The notes under the pieces: model-generated
The model's input: only the letters and a program-made list of their open reading frames with translations
Databases searched by the model: none
What the model was told of the DNA's origin: nothing
Made by a program: the position numbers and the translations under genes
Shown: positions 26,852 to 35,117 of the stretch, piece after piece
How positions within the stretch are numbered: the first letter of the stretch is position 1
Layout: the number at the start of each line of letters is the position of its first letter
Assembly: GCF_004684345.1 (NCBI RefSeq)
Contig: NZ_CP038469.1
Span: 3,410,001 to 3,474,000, forward strand
Length of the DNA stretch: 64,000 bases
Source: Citrobacter tructae
Lineage (GTDB): Bacteria > Pseudomonadota > Gammaproteobacteria > Enterobacterales > Enterobacteriaceae
Reading direction: 5' to 3'

Positions 26852-27726
26852 CAGCTCGCTACATCGCAATTGACTGGGGATCGACCAATTTGCGCGCCTG
26901 GCTTTACCAGGGCGATAAATGCCTGGAGAGCAGGCAATCAGAAGCAGGCGTAACGCGTCTGAACGGTAAATCTCCTGAAGCGGTGCTAGCTGAAGTCACA
27001 AAAAACTGGCGCGATGGCGCCACCCCCGTGGTGATGGCGGGAATGGTCGGTAGCAACGTGGGCTGGAAAATTGCCCCCTATCTCCCTGTTCCTGCTTATT
27101 TCTCTGCCATTGGCAAGCAGTTAACCTCCGTTGGCGACAATATCTGGATTATTCCCGGACTTTGCGTTTCTCGCGAGGATAACCACAATGTGATGCGCGG
27201 CGAAGAGACTCAGTTGCTGGGTGCCCGCACGCTTTCTCCTTCTTCTGTCTATGTCATGCCCGGAACGCACTGCAAATGGGTACAGGCTGACGCGCAACAA
27301 ATTCATGATTTTCGTACCGTGATGACCGGTGAATTGCATCATTTGTTATTACGCCACTCGCTGGTGGGCGCGGGGTTGCCAGAACAGGAAGCCTCTGCGG
27401 AGGCCTTCACTGCCGGACTAACACGTGGTGTTGCCGCTCCTGACATTCTGCCGAAACTATTTGAGGTTCGCGCCTCGCATGTGCTGGGTACACTCCCGCG
27501 TGAGCAGGTCAGCGAATTTCTCTCTGGCCTGTTGATTGGCGCTGAAGTCGCCAGCATGAGCGAACAATTCGCTGCCCAACAGGCTATTACGCTCGTCGCT
27601 GGTTCAGACCTGAGTTCACGCTATCAGCAGGCATTTCATGCCATTGGACGTGAGGTATCCGCGGTATCCGGCGACACGGCATTTCAGGCAGGCATAAGGA
27701 GCATTGTTCATGCAGTGGCAAACTAA
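26848..27726 (+). CDS. dgoK: 2-dehydro-3-deoxygalactonokinase DgoK
   Basis: This 292-residue kinase phosphorylates 2-keto-3-deoxy-galactonate at position 6, the second step of galactonate breakdown. The N-terminal phosphate loop AIDWGSTNLRAWL (residues 6-18) is the ASKHA-type motif of the family. It overlaps dgoR by four bases and dgoA by 17 bases. Confidence 0.96.
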   Translation: MTARYIAIDWGSTNLRAWLYQGDKCLESRQSEAGVTRLNGKSPEAVLAEVTKNWRDGATPVVMAGMVGSNVGWKIAPYLPVPAYFSAIGKQLTSVGDNIWIIPGLCVSREDNHNVMRGEETQLLGARTLSPSSVYVMPGTHCKWVQADAQQIHDFRTVMTGELHHLLLRHSLVGAGLPEQEASAEAFTAGLTRGVAAPDILPKLFEVRASHVLGTLPREQVSEFLSGLLIGAEVASMSEQFAAQQAITLVAGSDLSSRYQQAFHAIGREVSAVSGDTAFQAGIRSIVHAVAN

Positions 27727-28327
27727 TCTTCCGTTAATCGCAATATTACGTGGTGTCATGCCCGATGAGGCGTTGGCGCACGTTGGCGCGGTCATTGATG
27801 CGGGATTTGATGCAGTTGAGATCCCGCTTAACTCCCCAGAATGGGAAAAGAGTATCCCCGCGATTGTGGATGCCTATGGGGACAAAGCGCTAATCGGCGC
27901 CGGGACCGTATTACAGCCAGAGCAGGTAGAGCAGCTTGCACAAATGGGCTGCAAACTTATCGTCACACCCAATATCAACCCCGAGGTAATTCGTCGCGCA
28001 GTGGGCTATGGCATGACCGTGTGTCCTGGCTGTGCTACTGCCAGTGAAGCCTTTACCGCGCTAGATGCTGGTGCACAAGCACTAAAAATATTCCCTTCAT
28101 CCGCTTTTGGCCCTGACTACATCAAAGCACTGAAAGCGGTGCTTCCGCCGGATGTTCCGGTGTTTGCCGTTGGCGGCGTGACGCCGGAAAACCTGGCGCA
28201 ATGGATTGATGCAGGTTGTGCAGGTGCTGGGCTTGGCAGCGATCTCTATCGCGCCGGGCAGTCTATTGAACGTACCGCGCAGCAGGCTGTGGAATTTGTA
28301 AAAGCGTATCGAGAGGCAGTGAAATGA
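27710..28327 (+). CDS. dgoA: 2-dehydro-3-deoxy-6-phosphogalactonate aldolase DgoA
   Basis: This 205-residue class I aldolase of the KDPG family splits 2-keto-3-deoxy-6-phosphogalactonate to pyruvate and glyceraldehyde-3-phosphate. The catalytic glutamate is in AVEIPLNSP, and the Schiff-base lysine is in ALKIFPSSAFGP. The phosphate loop is GGVTPEN. The ATG at 27710 (MQWQTNLP) gives the family length; an upstream TTG would add two residues. Its stop overlaps the dgoD start by four bases. Confidence 0.96.
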   Translation: MQWQTNLPLIAILRGVMPDEALAHVGAVIDAGFDAVEIPLNSPEWEKSIPAIVDAYGDKALIGAGTVLQPEQVEQLAQMGCKLIVTPNINPEVIRRAVGYGMTVCPGCATASEAFTALDAGAQALKIFPSSAFGPDYIKALKAVLPPDVPVFAVGGVTPENLAQWIDAGCAGAGLGSDLYRAGQSIERTAQQAVEFVKAYREAVK

Positions 28328-29472
28328 AAATTACCAAAATCACCACATACCGTTTACCCCCGCGCTGGATGTTTTTAAAGATCGAGACTGACGAGGGTAT
28401 TGTTGGCTGGGGCGAACCGGTCATTGAAGGGCGAGCACGCACCGTGGAAGCGGCGGTTCACGAGTTTGGTGACTACCTGATTGGTCAGGATCCCGCACGT
28501 ATCAACGACCTGTGGCAGGTCATGTACCGGGCTGGTTTTTATCGTGGTGGCCCGATCATGATGAGCGCTATCGCCGGTATCGACCAGGCGCTGTGGGATA
28601 TCAAAGGCAAAGTGCTCAATGCCCCGGTATGGCAACTGATGGGCGGCCTGGTGCGTGACAAAATCAAAGCCTACAGCTGGGTGGGCGGTGACCGTCCGGC
28701 AGATGTAATCGACGGGATTAAAACCCTACGTGAGATTGGTTTTGATACCTTCAAGCTTAATGGCTGTGAAGAGATGGGGCTGATTGATAACTCCCGCTCG
28801 GTGGATGCGGCGGTAAATACCGTGGCGCAGATCCGTGAAGCCTTTGGAAACCAGATTGAGTTTGGCCTCGATTTCCACGGACGTGTCAGTGCACCGATGG
28901 CGAAAGTCCTGATTAAAGAACTGGAACCGTATCGCCCGCTGTTTATTGAAGAACCGGTGCTGGCGGAACAAGCGGAATACTACCCGAAATTGGCGGCGCA
29001 AACTCATATTCCACTGGCAGCGGGAGAGCGCATGTTCTCACGCTTCGAGTTTAAACGTGTGCTGGAGGCGGGTGGTATCTCTATTCTGCAACCGGATCTC
29101 TCTCATGCTGGCGGCATTACTGAGTGCTACAAAATTGCCGGAATGGCCGAAGCATATGACGTTACGCTGGCACCGCACTGCCCACTGGGGCCGATCGCGT
29201 TGGCTGCCTGCTTGCATGTGGACTTTGTTTCTTATAACGCCGTGCTTCAGGAGCAGAGCATGGGTATTCACTACAACAAAGGGGCTGAATTGCTCGACTT
29301 TGTGAAAAACAAAGAAGATTTCAATATGGAAGGAGGCTTCTTTAAACCACTGATGAAACCAGGGCTTGGCGTAGATATTGATGAAGCCAAAGTGATTGAG
29401 TTCAGCAAAAATGCGCCGGACTGGCGTAATCCGCTGTGGCGTCATGAAGACGGCTCCGTAGCGGAATGGTAA
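28324..29472 (+). CDS. dgoD: D-galactonate dehydratase DgoD
   Basis: This 382-residue enolase-superfamily dehydratase converts D-galactonate to 2-keto-3-deoxygalactonate, the first step of the pathway. Metal ligands are visible in FGLDFHGR (Asp), FIEEPV (Glu) and AGERMFSRFEFK (Glu). The catalytic histidine of the galactonate dehydratases lies in the DFHG stretch and the second in APHCPLGP. It overlaps dgoA and is followed by a diverged ERIC element. Confidence 0.97.
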   Translation: MKITKITTYRLPPRWMFLKIETDEGIVGWGEPVIEGRARTVEAAVHEFGDYLIGQDPARINDLWQVMYRAGFYRGGPIMMSAIAGIDQALWDIKGKVLNAPVWQLMGGLVRDKIKAYSWVGGDRPADVIDGIKTLREIGFDTFKLNGCEEMGLIDNSRSVDAAVNTVAQIREAFGNQIEFGLDFHGRVSAPMAKVLIKELEPYRPLFIEEPVLAEQAEYYPKLAAQTHIPLAAGERMFSRFEFKRVLEAGGISILQPDLSHAGGITECYKIAGMAEAYDVTLAPHCPLGPIALAACLHVDFVSYNAVLQEQSMGIHYNKGAELLDFVKNKEDFNMEGGFFKPLMKPGLGVDIDEAKVIEFSKNAPDWRNPLWRHEDGSVAEW

Positions 29473-29480
29473 ATGCGCGG

Positions 29481-29597
29481 CATACTTTGCACTGGTGATG
29501 TGTTGTCTGCATTTTCTTACCCCAGTCACATACTAATGTATGCTCCTGGGAATGCGAAAATTTGCTGCCTTTCCCCAGCACAAATTATTTAGCGCAT
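29481..29597 (-). repeat. Diverged ERIC element between dgoD and dgoT
   Basis: The element starts CATACTTTGC, has the central palindrome CCCAGTCACATAC/GTATGCTCCTGGG at 29521-29550, and ends AATTATTTAGCGCAT. These match, in order and spacing, the reverse complement of the 127-base ERIC repeat. It sits inside the dgo transcript, so it would form a long RNA hairpin before dgoT. Confidence 0.8.
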
Positions 29598-29696
29598 TAC
29601 GGTTAATTTATTAATAAAAAATTCAAATAAACCCTCTGTAAATTACAGGGCATGGTGAGCGGCTTCGCTATGCCCAAAATCTGGAGACAGATTGCG

Positions 29697-30989
29697 ATGG
29701 ATATTTCAGTTACTGATGCAAAACCCGGACGTCGCCGTTATTTGACGCTGGTGATGATCTTTATTACGGTTGTTATTTGTTATGTTGACCGCGCCAACCT
29801 GGCGGTTGCTTCTGCGCATATTCAGGAAGAATTTGGAATTACCAAAGCAGAAATGGGATATGTCTTTTCTGCGTTTGCCTGGCTCTACACACTTTGCCAG
29901 ATCCCCGGTGGCTGGTTCCTTGATCGGGTAGGGTCGCGTATGACCTATTTTATCGCCATTCTCGGCTGGTCGGTGGCGACCCTGTTTCAGGGATTTGCGA
30001 CCGGATTGATGTCGCTGATTGGTCTCCGCGCCATTACCGGGATTTTTGAAGCCCCCGCATTCCCAACCAATAACCGCATGGTGACCAGTTGGTTCCCTGA
30101 GCGTGAACGAGCTTCAGCTGTTGGTTTCTACACATCGGGACAATTTGTTGGCCTGGCGTTCCTCACACCGCTACTGATCTGGATTCAGGAGATACTGAGC
30201 TGGCACTGGGTGTTTATTATCACCGGCGGGATTGGCATCATCTGGTCGTTTATCTGGATTAAGGTATATCAGCCGCCACGCCTGACCAAAAACATCACCA
30301 AAGCTGAGTTGGACTACATTCGTGACGGCGGCGGTCTGGTGGATGGTGATGCGCCAGTGAAAAAAGAGGCGCGTCAGCCGCTGACTCTCGCGGACTGGAA
30401 ACTGGTATTCCATCGTAAACTTGTCGGTGTCTATCTTGGTCAGTTTGCCATTGCATCGACCTTGTGGTTCTTCCTGACGTGGTTCCCGAACTATCTTACT
30501 CAGGAAAAAGGGATCACCGCGCTGAAAGCTGGTTTTATGACCACTGTACCGTTTTTGGCAGCGTTTGTTGGCGTCCTGCTCTCTGGTTGGGTGGCTGACC
30601 GACTGGTGCGCAAAGGCTACTCTATTGGCTTTTCACGTAAGTTGCCGATCATCTGTGGCTTATTGATCTCCACCTGCATTATGGGCGCTAATTACACGAA
30701 CGACCCAACCTGGATTATGGTTCTGATGGCTATCGCCTTCTTTGGTAATGGTTTTGCCTCCATCACCTGGTCTCTGGTGTCATCGCTGGCGCCAATGCGT
30801 TTGATTGGCCTCACCGGCGGTGTGTTTAACTTTATTGGCGGATTGGGCGGCATTACGGTTCCGCTGGTGGTCGGTTACCTTGCGCAAGGCTACGGTTTCG
30901 CCCCTGCGCTGGTCTACATCTCAGTCGTTGCCCTGCTTGGCGCGTTGTCTTACATCCTGTTGGTGGGGGATGTGAAGCGCGTCGGCTAA
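29697..30989 (+). CDS. dgoT: D-galactonate:H+ symporter DgoT
   Basis: This 430-residue MFS transporter of the anion:cation symporter family imports galactonate. About twelve hydrophobic segments are visible, with the family motif CYVDRANLAVA near residues 28-38 and WFLDRVGSRM in the first cytoplasmic loop. The frame is open upstream for 15 residues, but GGAGA and the MDIS start at 29697 give the E. coli length. Its stop overlaps the convergent cbrA stop by three bases. Confidence 0.95.
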   Translation: MDISVTDAKPGRRRYLTLVMIFITVVICYVDRANLAVASAHIQEEFGITKAEMGYVFSAFAWLYTLCQIPGGWFLDRVGSRMTYFIAILGWSVATLFQGFATGLMSLIGLRAITGIFEAPAFPTNNRMVTSWFPERERASAVGFYTSGQFVGLAFLTPLLIWIQEILSWHWVFIITGGIGIIWSFIWIKVYQPPRLTKNITKAELDYIRDGGGLVDGDAPVKKEARQPLTLADWKLVFHRKLVGVYLGQFAIASTLWFFLTWFPNYLTQEKGITALKAGFMTTVPFLAAFVGVLLSGWVADRLVRKGYSIGFSRKLPIICGLLISTCIMGANYTNDPTWIMVLMAIAFFGNGFASITWSLVSSLAPMRLIGLTGGVFNFIGGLGGITVPLVVGYLAQGYGFAPALVYISVVALLGALSYILLVGDVKRVG

Positions 30990-32092
30990 TGTTCTTTAAT
31001 CAGCCCGTCAGGCGTTACGGCGGGCTCCACCTCCTGACTCAAGGGAATATGTGCCATGCCGCTTTGCATTATCCATTTACGGGTCAGTGCCGATGTTAAT
31101 GCCCGGCTCTTCAGGATCTTGCCATACAGCTTAATACGCAGTTTGCGGGTCGCCTTGTGATAGGTTTTATTTTTGTCGACCGTTTCCTGCAATAGTACAG
31201 ATTTGAGGATTTCTGCGCTGTCCAGCGCATAACTAATTCCTTCCAGTGAACTGGCGCTGATAAATCCAGCCGCTTCGCCAATTAAAAATGCGTTGTCCTC
31301 ACCACAGACGAAGTCTTTCCAGCGTGATGGGAACAGCACCGTACATTTTTCACTTTTCACCGGTTGGCCAAACTGAAAATGGAAAGCTTCCATCTTTTCT
31401 TTCAGCGCTTCAAAGCGTGCGTGGCCATCCTTCATTGGGTAGGCACCACCGAAGATAAAAAATCCGTCTTTGCTAATGCTCCAGGAATAGCAATCTGTGG
31501 CATCGTTATCAAAAATACACGAATAGAACGGGACAGGGTGTTTTTCCGCAAACCATTGTTGAATAGCAACATATTTACGGATTTGGTGCTGGGGATAGAG
31601 ATGACGGCGTACCAGCGAATTTGCCCCATCAGCACCCACTAGATAACGTGCGGTGATCTGCTGCTCCCAACCATCGGCGCGAAAGATAACATGCCATTTA
31701 TCGCCCTCGCGCCAGATTTTCCGACACAGGCTGTCGTGGTACACCTGCACATCGCCAGGAATTAGTGATTTCATCCATAAATCAAAAGCATGGCGATCGA
31801 TATTGATATAGCTACGCTGGTAATTTCGAGTCAGAGAGGCTGCCACATCGACCGTTTTAACACTGAAAATCTGCGGGTTGGCGATGACATCAACGGGTAA
31901 GGTTATCCCGTCGCGGATAAATGAACGTTGGGCGTCAGGAGCCAGTAAACCTCCACAGGGTTTGGTAAAGCCTTCAGTGCCGCACTGGCGTTTTTTATCC
32001 AGCGCAATCACGCGCATTTTTCCGTTCAACTGCCGCGCCAGCGCAGCACCCGCCGGGCCTAAACCGATAATCGCCACGTCAAAATGTTCCAT
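30986..32092 (-). CDS. cbrA: FAD-dependent oxidoreductase CbrA (geranylgeranyl reductase-like)
   Basis: This 368-residue flavoprotein belongs to the geranylgeranyl reductase family. The FAD Rossmann motif GLGPAGAALARQL is near residues 10-22. YLVGADGANSLVRRHLYP is the second FAD motif near residue 155, and LIGEAAGFISASSLEGI the third near residue 275. The substrate is unknown; in E. coli the gene is CreBC-controlled and linked to colicin tolerance. The ATG at 32092 (MEHFDVAI) fits the family. The C-terminus is about 14 residues longer than I recall for E. coli CbrA. A cre tag lies 47 bases upstream. Confidence 0.88.
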   Translation of the reverse strand: MEHFDVAIIGLGPAGAALARQLNGKMRVIALDKKRQCGTEGFTKPCGGLLAPDAQRSFIRDGITLPVDVIANPQIFSVKTVDVAASLTRNYQRSYINIDRHAFDLWMKSLIPGDVQVYHDSLCRKIWREGDKWHVIFRADGWEQQITARYLVGADGANSLVRRHLYPQHQIRKYVAIQQWFAEKHPVPFYSCIFDNDATDCYSWSISKDGFFIFGGAYPMKDGHARFEALKEKMEAFHFQFGQPVKSEKCTVLFPSRWKDFVCGEDNAFLIGEAAGFISASSLEGISYALDSAEILKSVLLQETVDKNKTYHKATRKLRIKLYGKILKSRALTSALTRKWIMQSGMAHIPLSQEVEPAVTPDGLIKEH

Positions 32093-32138
32093 CTTTCTGC
32101 CCGTAATAAGTGAGATGGGCATACGCTAAAGCCTGAAA

Positions 32139-32154
32139 GTGAAGTCCTTGTGAA
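32139..32154 (-). promoter_or_regulatory. CreB-binding cre tag upstream of cbrA
   Basis: On the minus strand the bases read TTCAC-AAGGAC-TTCAC, an exact match to the cre tag TTCAC-N6-TTCAC. It lies 47 bases before the cbrA start in the cbrA-yidR divergent region, consistent with CreBC control of cbrA in E. coli. Confidence 0.85.
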
Positions 32155-32191
32155 GTATGATTGCTGAAATCGTCTCGTATCAGGGCATCCT

Positions 32192-33418
32192 ATGAAGCAA
32201 ATCACCTTTATGCCGCGTAATCACCAACTGACCAATATCAATACCTGGACTCCGGACAGCCAGTGGCTGGTTTTTGACGTGCGTCCTTCCGGGGCATCGT
32301 TTACCGGTGAGACGATTGAACGCGTCAATATTCACACCGGCGAGGTGGAGGTGATTTATCGTGCGACGCAGGAGGCACACGTCGGCGTGGTGACCGTTCA
32401 TCCAAAACATGAAAAATATGTGTTCATTCACGGACCTGAAAATCCCGATGAATCATGGCATTACGACTTTCATCATCGTCGTGGTGTCATTGCCACGCGC
32501 ACAGAGATAGCGAATCTGGATGCGATGGATATCACTGCCCCGTACACGCCTGGCGCGCTGCGCGGCGGCAGTCATGTGCATGTTTTTAGCCCGAACGGTG
32601 AGTTTGTCAGCTTCACCTATAACGACCATGTGCTGCGTGAGCGTTCCCCAGCTCTGGATTTACGTAACGTTGGCGTGGCTACACCGTATGGTCCGGTGAC
32701 GGTCTCCATGCAGCATCCGCGCGAGTATAGCGGGAGTTACTGGTGCGTGCTGGTGAGCCAGACTACGCCCGTGCCGCAGCCGGGCAGTGATGAGATTAAC
32801 CGCGCCTACGAAGAAGGCTGGGTGGGGAATCATGCGCTGGCGTTTATTGGTGATACCTTGTCGGCAAATGGGGAGAAGATCCCCGAGCTGTTTATTGTCG
32901 ATTTACCGCAAGATGAAAATGGCTGGAAATATCCAGGGAATGCGCCACTGGAAGGCAGCGAATCGACAATGCCGGCACCGCCGTCAGGCGTCGTTCAGCG
33001 TCGTCTGACGTTTACCCACGACCGCGCTTTCCCTGGGCTGGTGAATCAACCACGTCACTGGGTGCGCAGTAATCCAAAGGCGTCAGATATTGCGTTTTTG
33101 ATGCGTGATGATAGCGGTATTGTGCAGCTATGGCTAATTTCTGTGCAGGGCGGTACACCGCGTCAACTGACCCGCTGTACGACTGATATTCAGTCAGCGT
33201 TTAACTGGCATCCGTCGGGTCTATGGCTGGGATTTGTGTTGGAAAACAGAATTGCCTGTTGTAATGCGCGGACGGGAGAGATTGATTTTTTGACGGAGAA
33301 TCATAAAGCTCAACCGTCCGCAGATGCGATCGTCTTTTCGCCTGACGGGCAACAGGTTGCATGGATGGAAGATGTAGAGGGTTTCCGCCAGCTATGGGTG
33401 ACAGAAACCGGGCGCTAA
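32192..33418 (+). CDS. yidR: TolB/beta-propeller-like protein YidR (DUF3748)
   Basis: This 408-residue protein of unknown function matches E. coli YidR. It looks like a beta-propeller, with repeated blades of the type NTWTPDSQWLVFDVRPSG, HVFSPNGEFVSFTY and VFSPDGQQVAWMED, as in oligogalacturonate lyase-like and TolB-like proteins. I see no signal peptide. The ATG at 32192 follows CAGGGCATCCT. It is divergent from cbrA and convergent with yidQ, with a one-base gap. Confidence 0.88.
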   Translation: MKQITFMPRNHQLTNINTWTPDSQWLVFDVRPSGASFTGETIERVNIHTGEVEVIYRATQEAHVGVVTVHPKHEKYVFIHGPENPDESWHYDFHHRRGVIATRTEIANLDAMDITAPYTPGALRGGSHVHVFSPNGEFVSFTYNDHVLRERSPALDLRNVGVATPYGPVTVSMQHPREYSGSYWCVLVSQTTPVPQPGSDEINRAYEEGWVGNHALAFIGDTLSANGEKIPELFIVDLPQDENGWKYPGNAPLEGSESTMPAPPSGVVQRRLTFTHDRAFPGLVNQPRHWVRSNPKASDIAFLMRDDSGIVQLWLISVQGGTPRQLTRCTTDIQSAFNWHPSGLWLGFVLENRIACCNARTGEIDFLTENHKAQPSADAIVFSPDGQQVAWMEDVEGFRQLWVTETGR

Positions 33419-33419
33419 C

Positions 33420-33752
33420 TTAAGGGGCAGGCATTTTGGCCGGGGGGATCACGTTGTTTGTGGCTTGCGTGCTTTCCTCGCTTCTTTCTACGCGCGATCT
33501 CACCGAGCTATCGGTGCGAAATAAATCCCACGGTAGCAGCAGCGTATCCAGCACGGCGGTAAACGGCATATCAAGAATGGCCAGCGACTTCGTTCCCCAG
33601 TTCGTATCGCTTTCGCTTATCATCGTGGCGCTGGCACGCGTACCGGGATACGTCCCCTCTTTGCCTCCGGTGTGCGACATGACACTGGAGCAACCGCTCA
33701 CGAAAACTATCCCGCTGCACATCATCAGTGTTAACAACATTTTTCTAATCAT
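33420..33752 (-). CDS. yidQ: Lipoprotein YidQ (DUF1375)
   Basis: This 110-residue protein has a lipoprotein signal: a basic start, a hydrophobic stretch and the lipobox VSGC with Cys21, followed by SSVMSHTGGKEGTYPGTRA, which is the conserved part of the family. It belongs with the YceK/YidQ group and has no known role. Two adjacent ATG codons exist (33755 and 33752); I use the second to match the E. coli length. No clear ribosome site is visible. Confidence 0.85.
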   Translation of the reverse strand: MIRKMLLTLMMCSGIVFVSGCSSVMSHTGGKEGTYPGTRASATMISESDTNWGTKSLAILDMPFTAVLDTLLLPWDLFRTDSSVRSRVERSEESTQATNNVIPPAKMPAP

Positions 33753-33925
33753 CATTTATTCATCTGTTAAACATCGGTGTTTGCATGGTGGGTTATAGCG
33801 ATCCATTGCGAAAAATAACATCACCATTCTGTCGCACTGTGGCGGCTATCGCACTCTAACGATAACAACTGTCCCCCCAGTGTATGCAATAGACAACAAA
33901 CTGCAAAAAAAGTCAGATGAATACG

Positions 33926-33953
33926 CTTGAAAAGTTTGTATTAAGACCCATTT
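33926..33953 (+). promoter_or_regulatory. Sigma-32 heat-shock promoter of ibpAB
   Basis: CTTGAA (33926-33931) and ACCCATTT (33946-33953) stand 14 bases apart, a close match to the sigma-32 consensus CTTGAA-N13/14-CCCCATNT. It lies about 105 bases before ibpA. Confidence 0.88.
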
Positions 33954-33961
33954 TTAGGATG

Positions 33962-34060
33962 TAGACAAATGAGGGCACGCCTGATGGGTGTCCTGGCTAC
34001 CTGACCTGTCCATGATGGAAGGTCTAACATTCTCGCTGATTTCAGGAGCTATTGATTATG
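33962..34060 (+). promoter_or_regulatory. ROSE-type RNA thermometer in the ibpA leader
   Basis: The leader of about 95 bases holds stacked hairpins (GGGCACGCCTGATGGGTGTCC, then GACCTGTCCATGATGGAAGGTC) and ends CGCTGATTTCAGGAGCTATTG just before the ATG. The ribosome site AGGAG can pair with the CGCTGA-side sequence. This is the arrangement of the known enterobacterial ibpA thermometer, which melts on heat shock. I did not fold it computationally. Confidence 0.75.
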
Positions 34061-34471
34061 CGTAACTTTGACTTATCCCCGTTATACCGTTCTGCAATTG
34101 GTTTTGATCGCCTGTTTAACCTGCTGGAAAGCAATCAGAGCCAGAGTAATGGCGGCTACCCTCCGTATAACGTTGAGCTGGTAGACGAAAACCATTACCG
34201 CATTGCGATTGCCGTTGCGGGCTTTGCTGAAAGTGAGCTGGAAATTACCGCCCAGGACAATTTGCTGGTGGTAAAAGGCGCTCACGCTGACGAGCAAAAA
34301 GAACGTACATACCTGTATCAGGGTATTGCTGAGCGCAACTTTGAACGCAAGTTCCAGTTGGCGGAGAACATTCATGTTCGCGGAGCAAACCTGGTGAACG
34401 GTCTGCTGTACATCGAGCTTGAGCGCGTGATTCCGGAAGCGAACAAACCGCGCCGCATCGAAATCAACTAA
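34058..34471 (+). CDS. ibpA: Small heat-shock protein IbpA
   Basis: This 137-residue alpha-crystallin-type chaperone binds unfolding proteins and passes them to DnaK and ClpB. The alpha-crystallin domain spans about residues 35-125, and the C-terminal RRIEIN contains the I-x-I oligomer anchor. MRNFDLSPLYRS at 34058 is the family start; the in-frame ATG six bases earlier lies too close to AGGAGC. It is first of the ibpAB pair, under sigma-32 and thermometer control. Confidence 0.97.
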   Translation: MRNFDLSPLYRSAIGFDRLFNLLESNQSQSNGGYPPYNVELVDENHYRIAIAVAGFAESELEITAQDNLLVVKGAHADEQKERTYLYQGIAERNFERKFQLAENIHVRGANLVNGLLYIELERVIPEANKPRRIEIN

Positions 34472-34477
34472 TTCAGT

Positions 34478-34496
34478 GGGCCGCTTCAGGCGGCCC
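34478..34496 (+). promoter_or_regulatory. Hairpin between ibpA and ibpB
   Basis: GGGCCGC/GCGGCCC encloses TTCAG, seven bases after the ibpA stop. There is no T run, so it more likely stabilises or marks processing of the ibpA message than terminates it. Confidence 0.6.
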
Positions 34497-34564
34497 TGCT
34501 AAGCAATCAGCTTGCCGTCAGGGAGCTGAAAGGTACTTACTCGCTTCTTAGAAGGAGAATGAAT

Positions 34565-34993
34565 ATGCGTAACTACGATTTATCCCCGCTGCTGCGTCAA
34601 TGGATCGGTTTTGACAAACTGGCCAATGCACTGCAAAACACCGGCGAAAGCCAGAGCTTCCCACCCTATAACATCGAAAAAAGCGATGATAACCACTATC
34701 GCATTACGCTTGCGTTAGCCGGTTTCCGTCAGGAAGATTTGGATATTCAGCTGGAAGGTACGCGTCTGACCGTAAAAGGTACGCCTGAGCAGCCGGAAAA
34801 AGAGACCAAGTGGCTGCACCAGGGGCTGGTGACTCAATCCTTCAGCCTGAGCTTTACCCTGGCTGAAAATATGGAAGTCTCCGGCGCAAGCTTCACCAAT
34901 GGTTTGCTGCACATAGATTTAATTCGCAACGAGCCCGAAACGGTCCCTCCGCAGCGGATCGCTATCAGCGAACGTCCCGCATTAAATAGCTAA
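34565..34993 (+). CDS. ibpB: Small heat-shock protein IbpB
   Basis: This 142-residue partner of IbpA is needed to release substrates for refolding. The alpha-crystallin domain covers about 35-125 and the I-x-I type anchor is in RIAISERP. The ATG at 34565 is favoured over 34559 because AAGGAG stands seven bases before it, while it would be only one base from the upstream ATG. It follows ibpA by 93 bases. Confidence 0.96.
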   Translation: MRNYDLSPLLRQWIGFDKLANALQNTGESQSFPPYNIEKSDDNHYRITLALAGFRQEDLDIQLEGTRLTVKGTPEQPEKETKWLHQGLVTQSFSLSFTLAENMEVSGASFTNGLLHIDLIRNEPETVPPQRIAISERPALNS

Positions 34994-35009
34994 ATAGCTC
35001 CATGCCTTT

Positions 35010-35037
35010 GCCCCGCCAGAAATGACGGGGCTTTTTT
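35010..35037 (+). terminator. Terminator after ibpB
   Basis: The stem GCCCCG/CGGGGC is followed by six T. Confidence 0.88.
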
Positions 35038-35117
35038 GTGCTTTACCACCCATACATTGCGCCTGTACTCTGCGAGAATCCTCTTCATTAATAATGTTAT
35101 TCACAGGGAACAGAATA

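Noticed and set aside
35022..35117. N-terminal extension of yidE
   Set aside because: The extra 32 codons run back into the ibpB terminator hairpin, and the family start is MSDIALTV.
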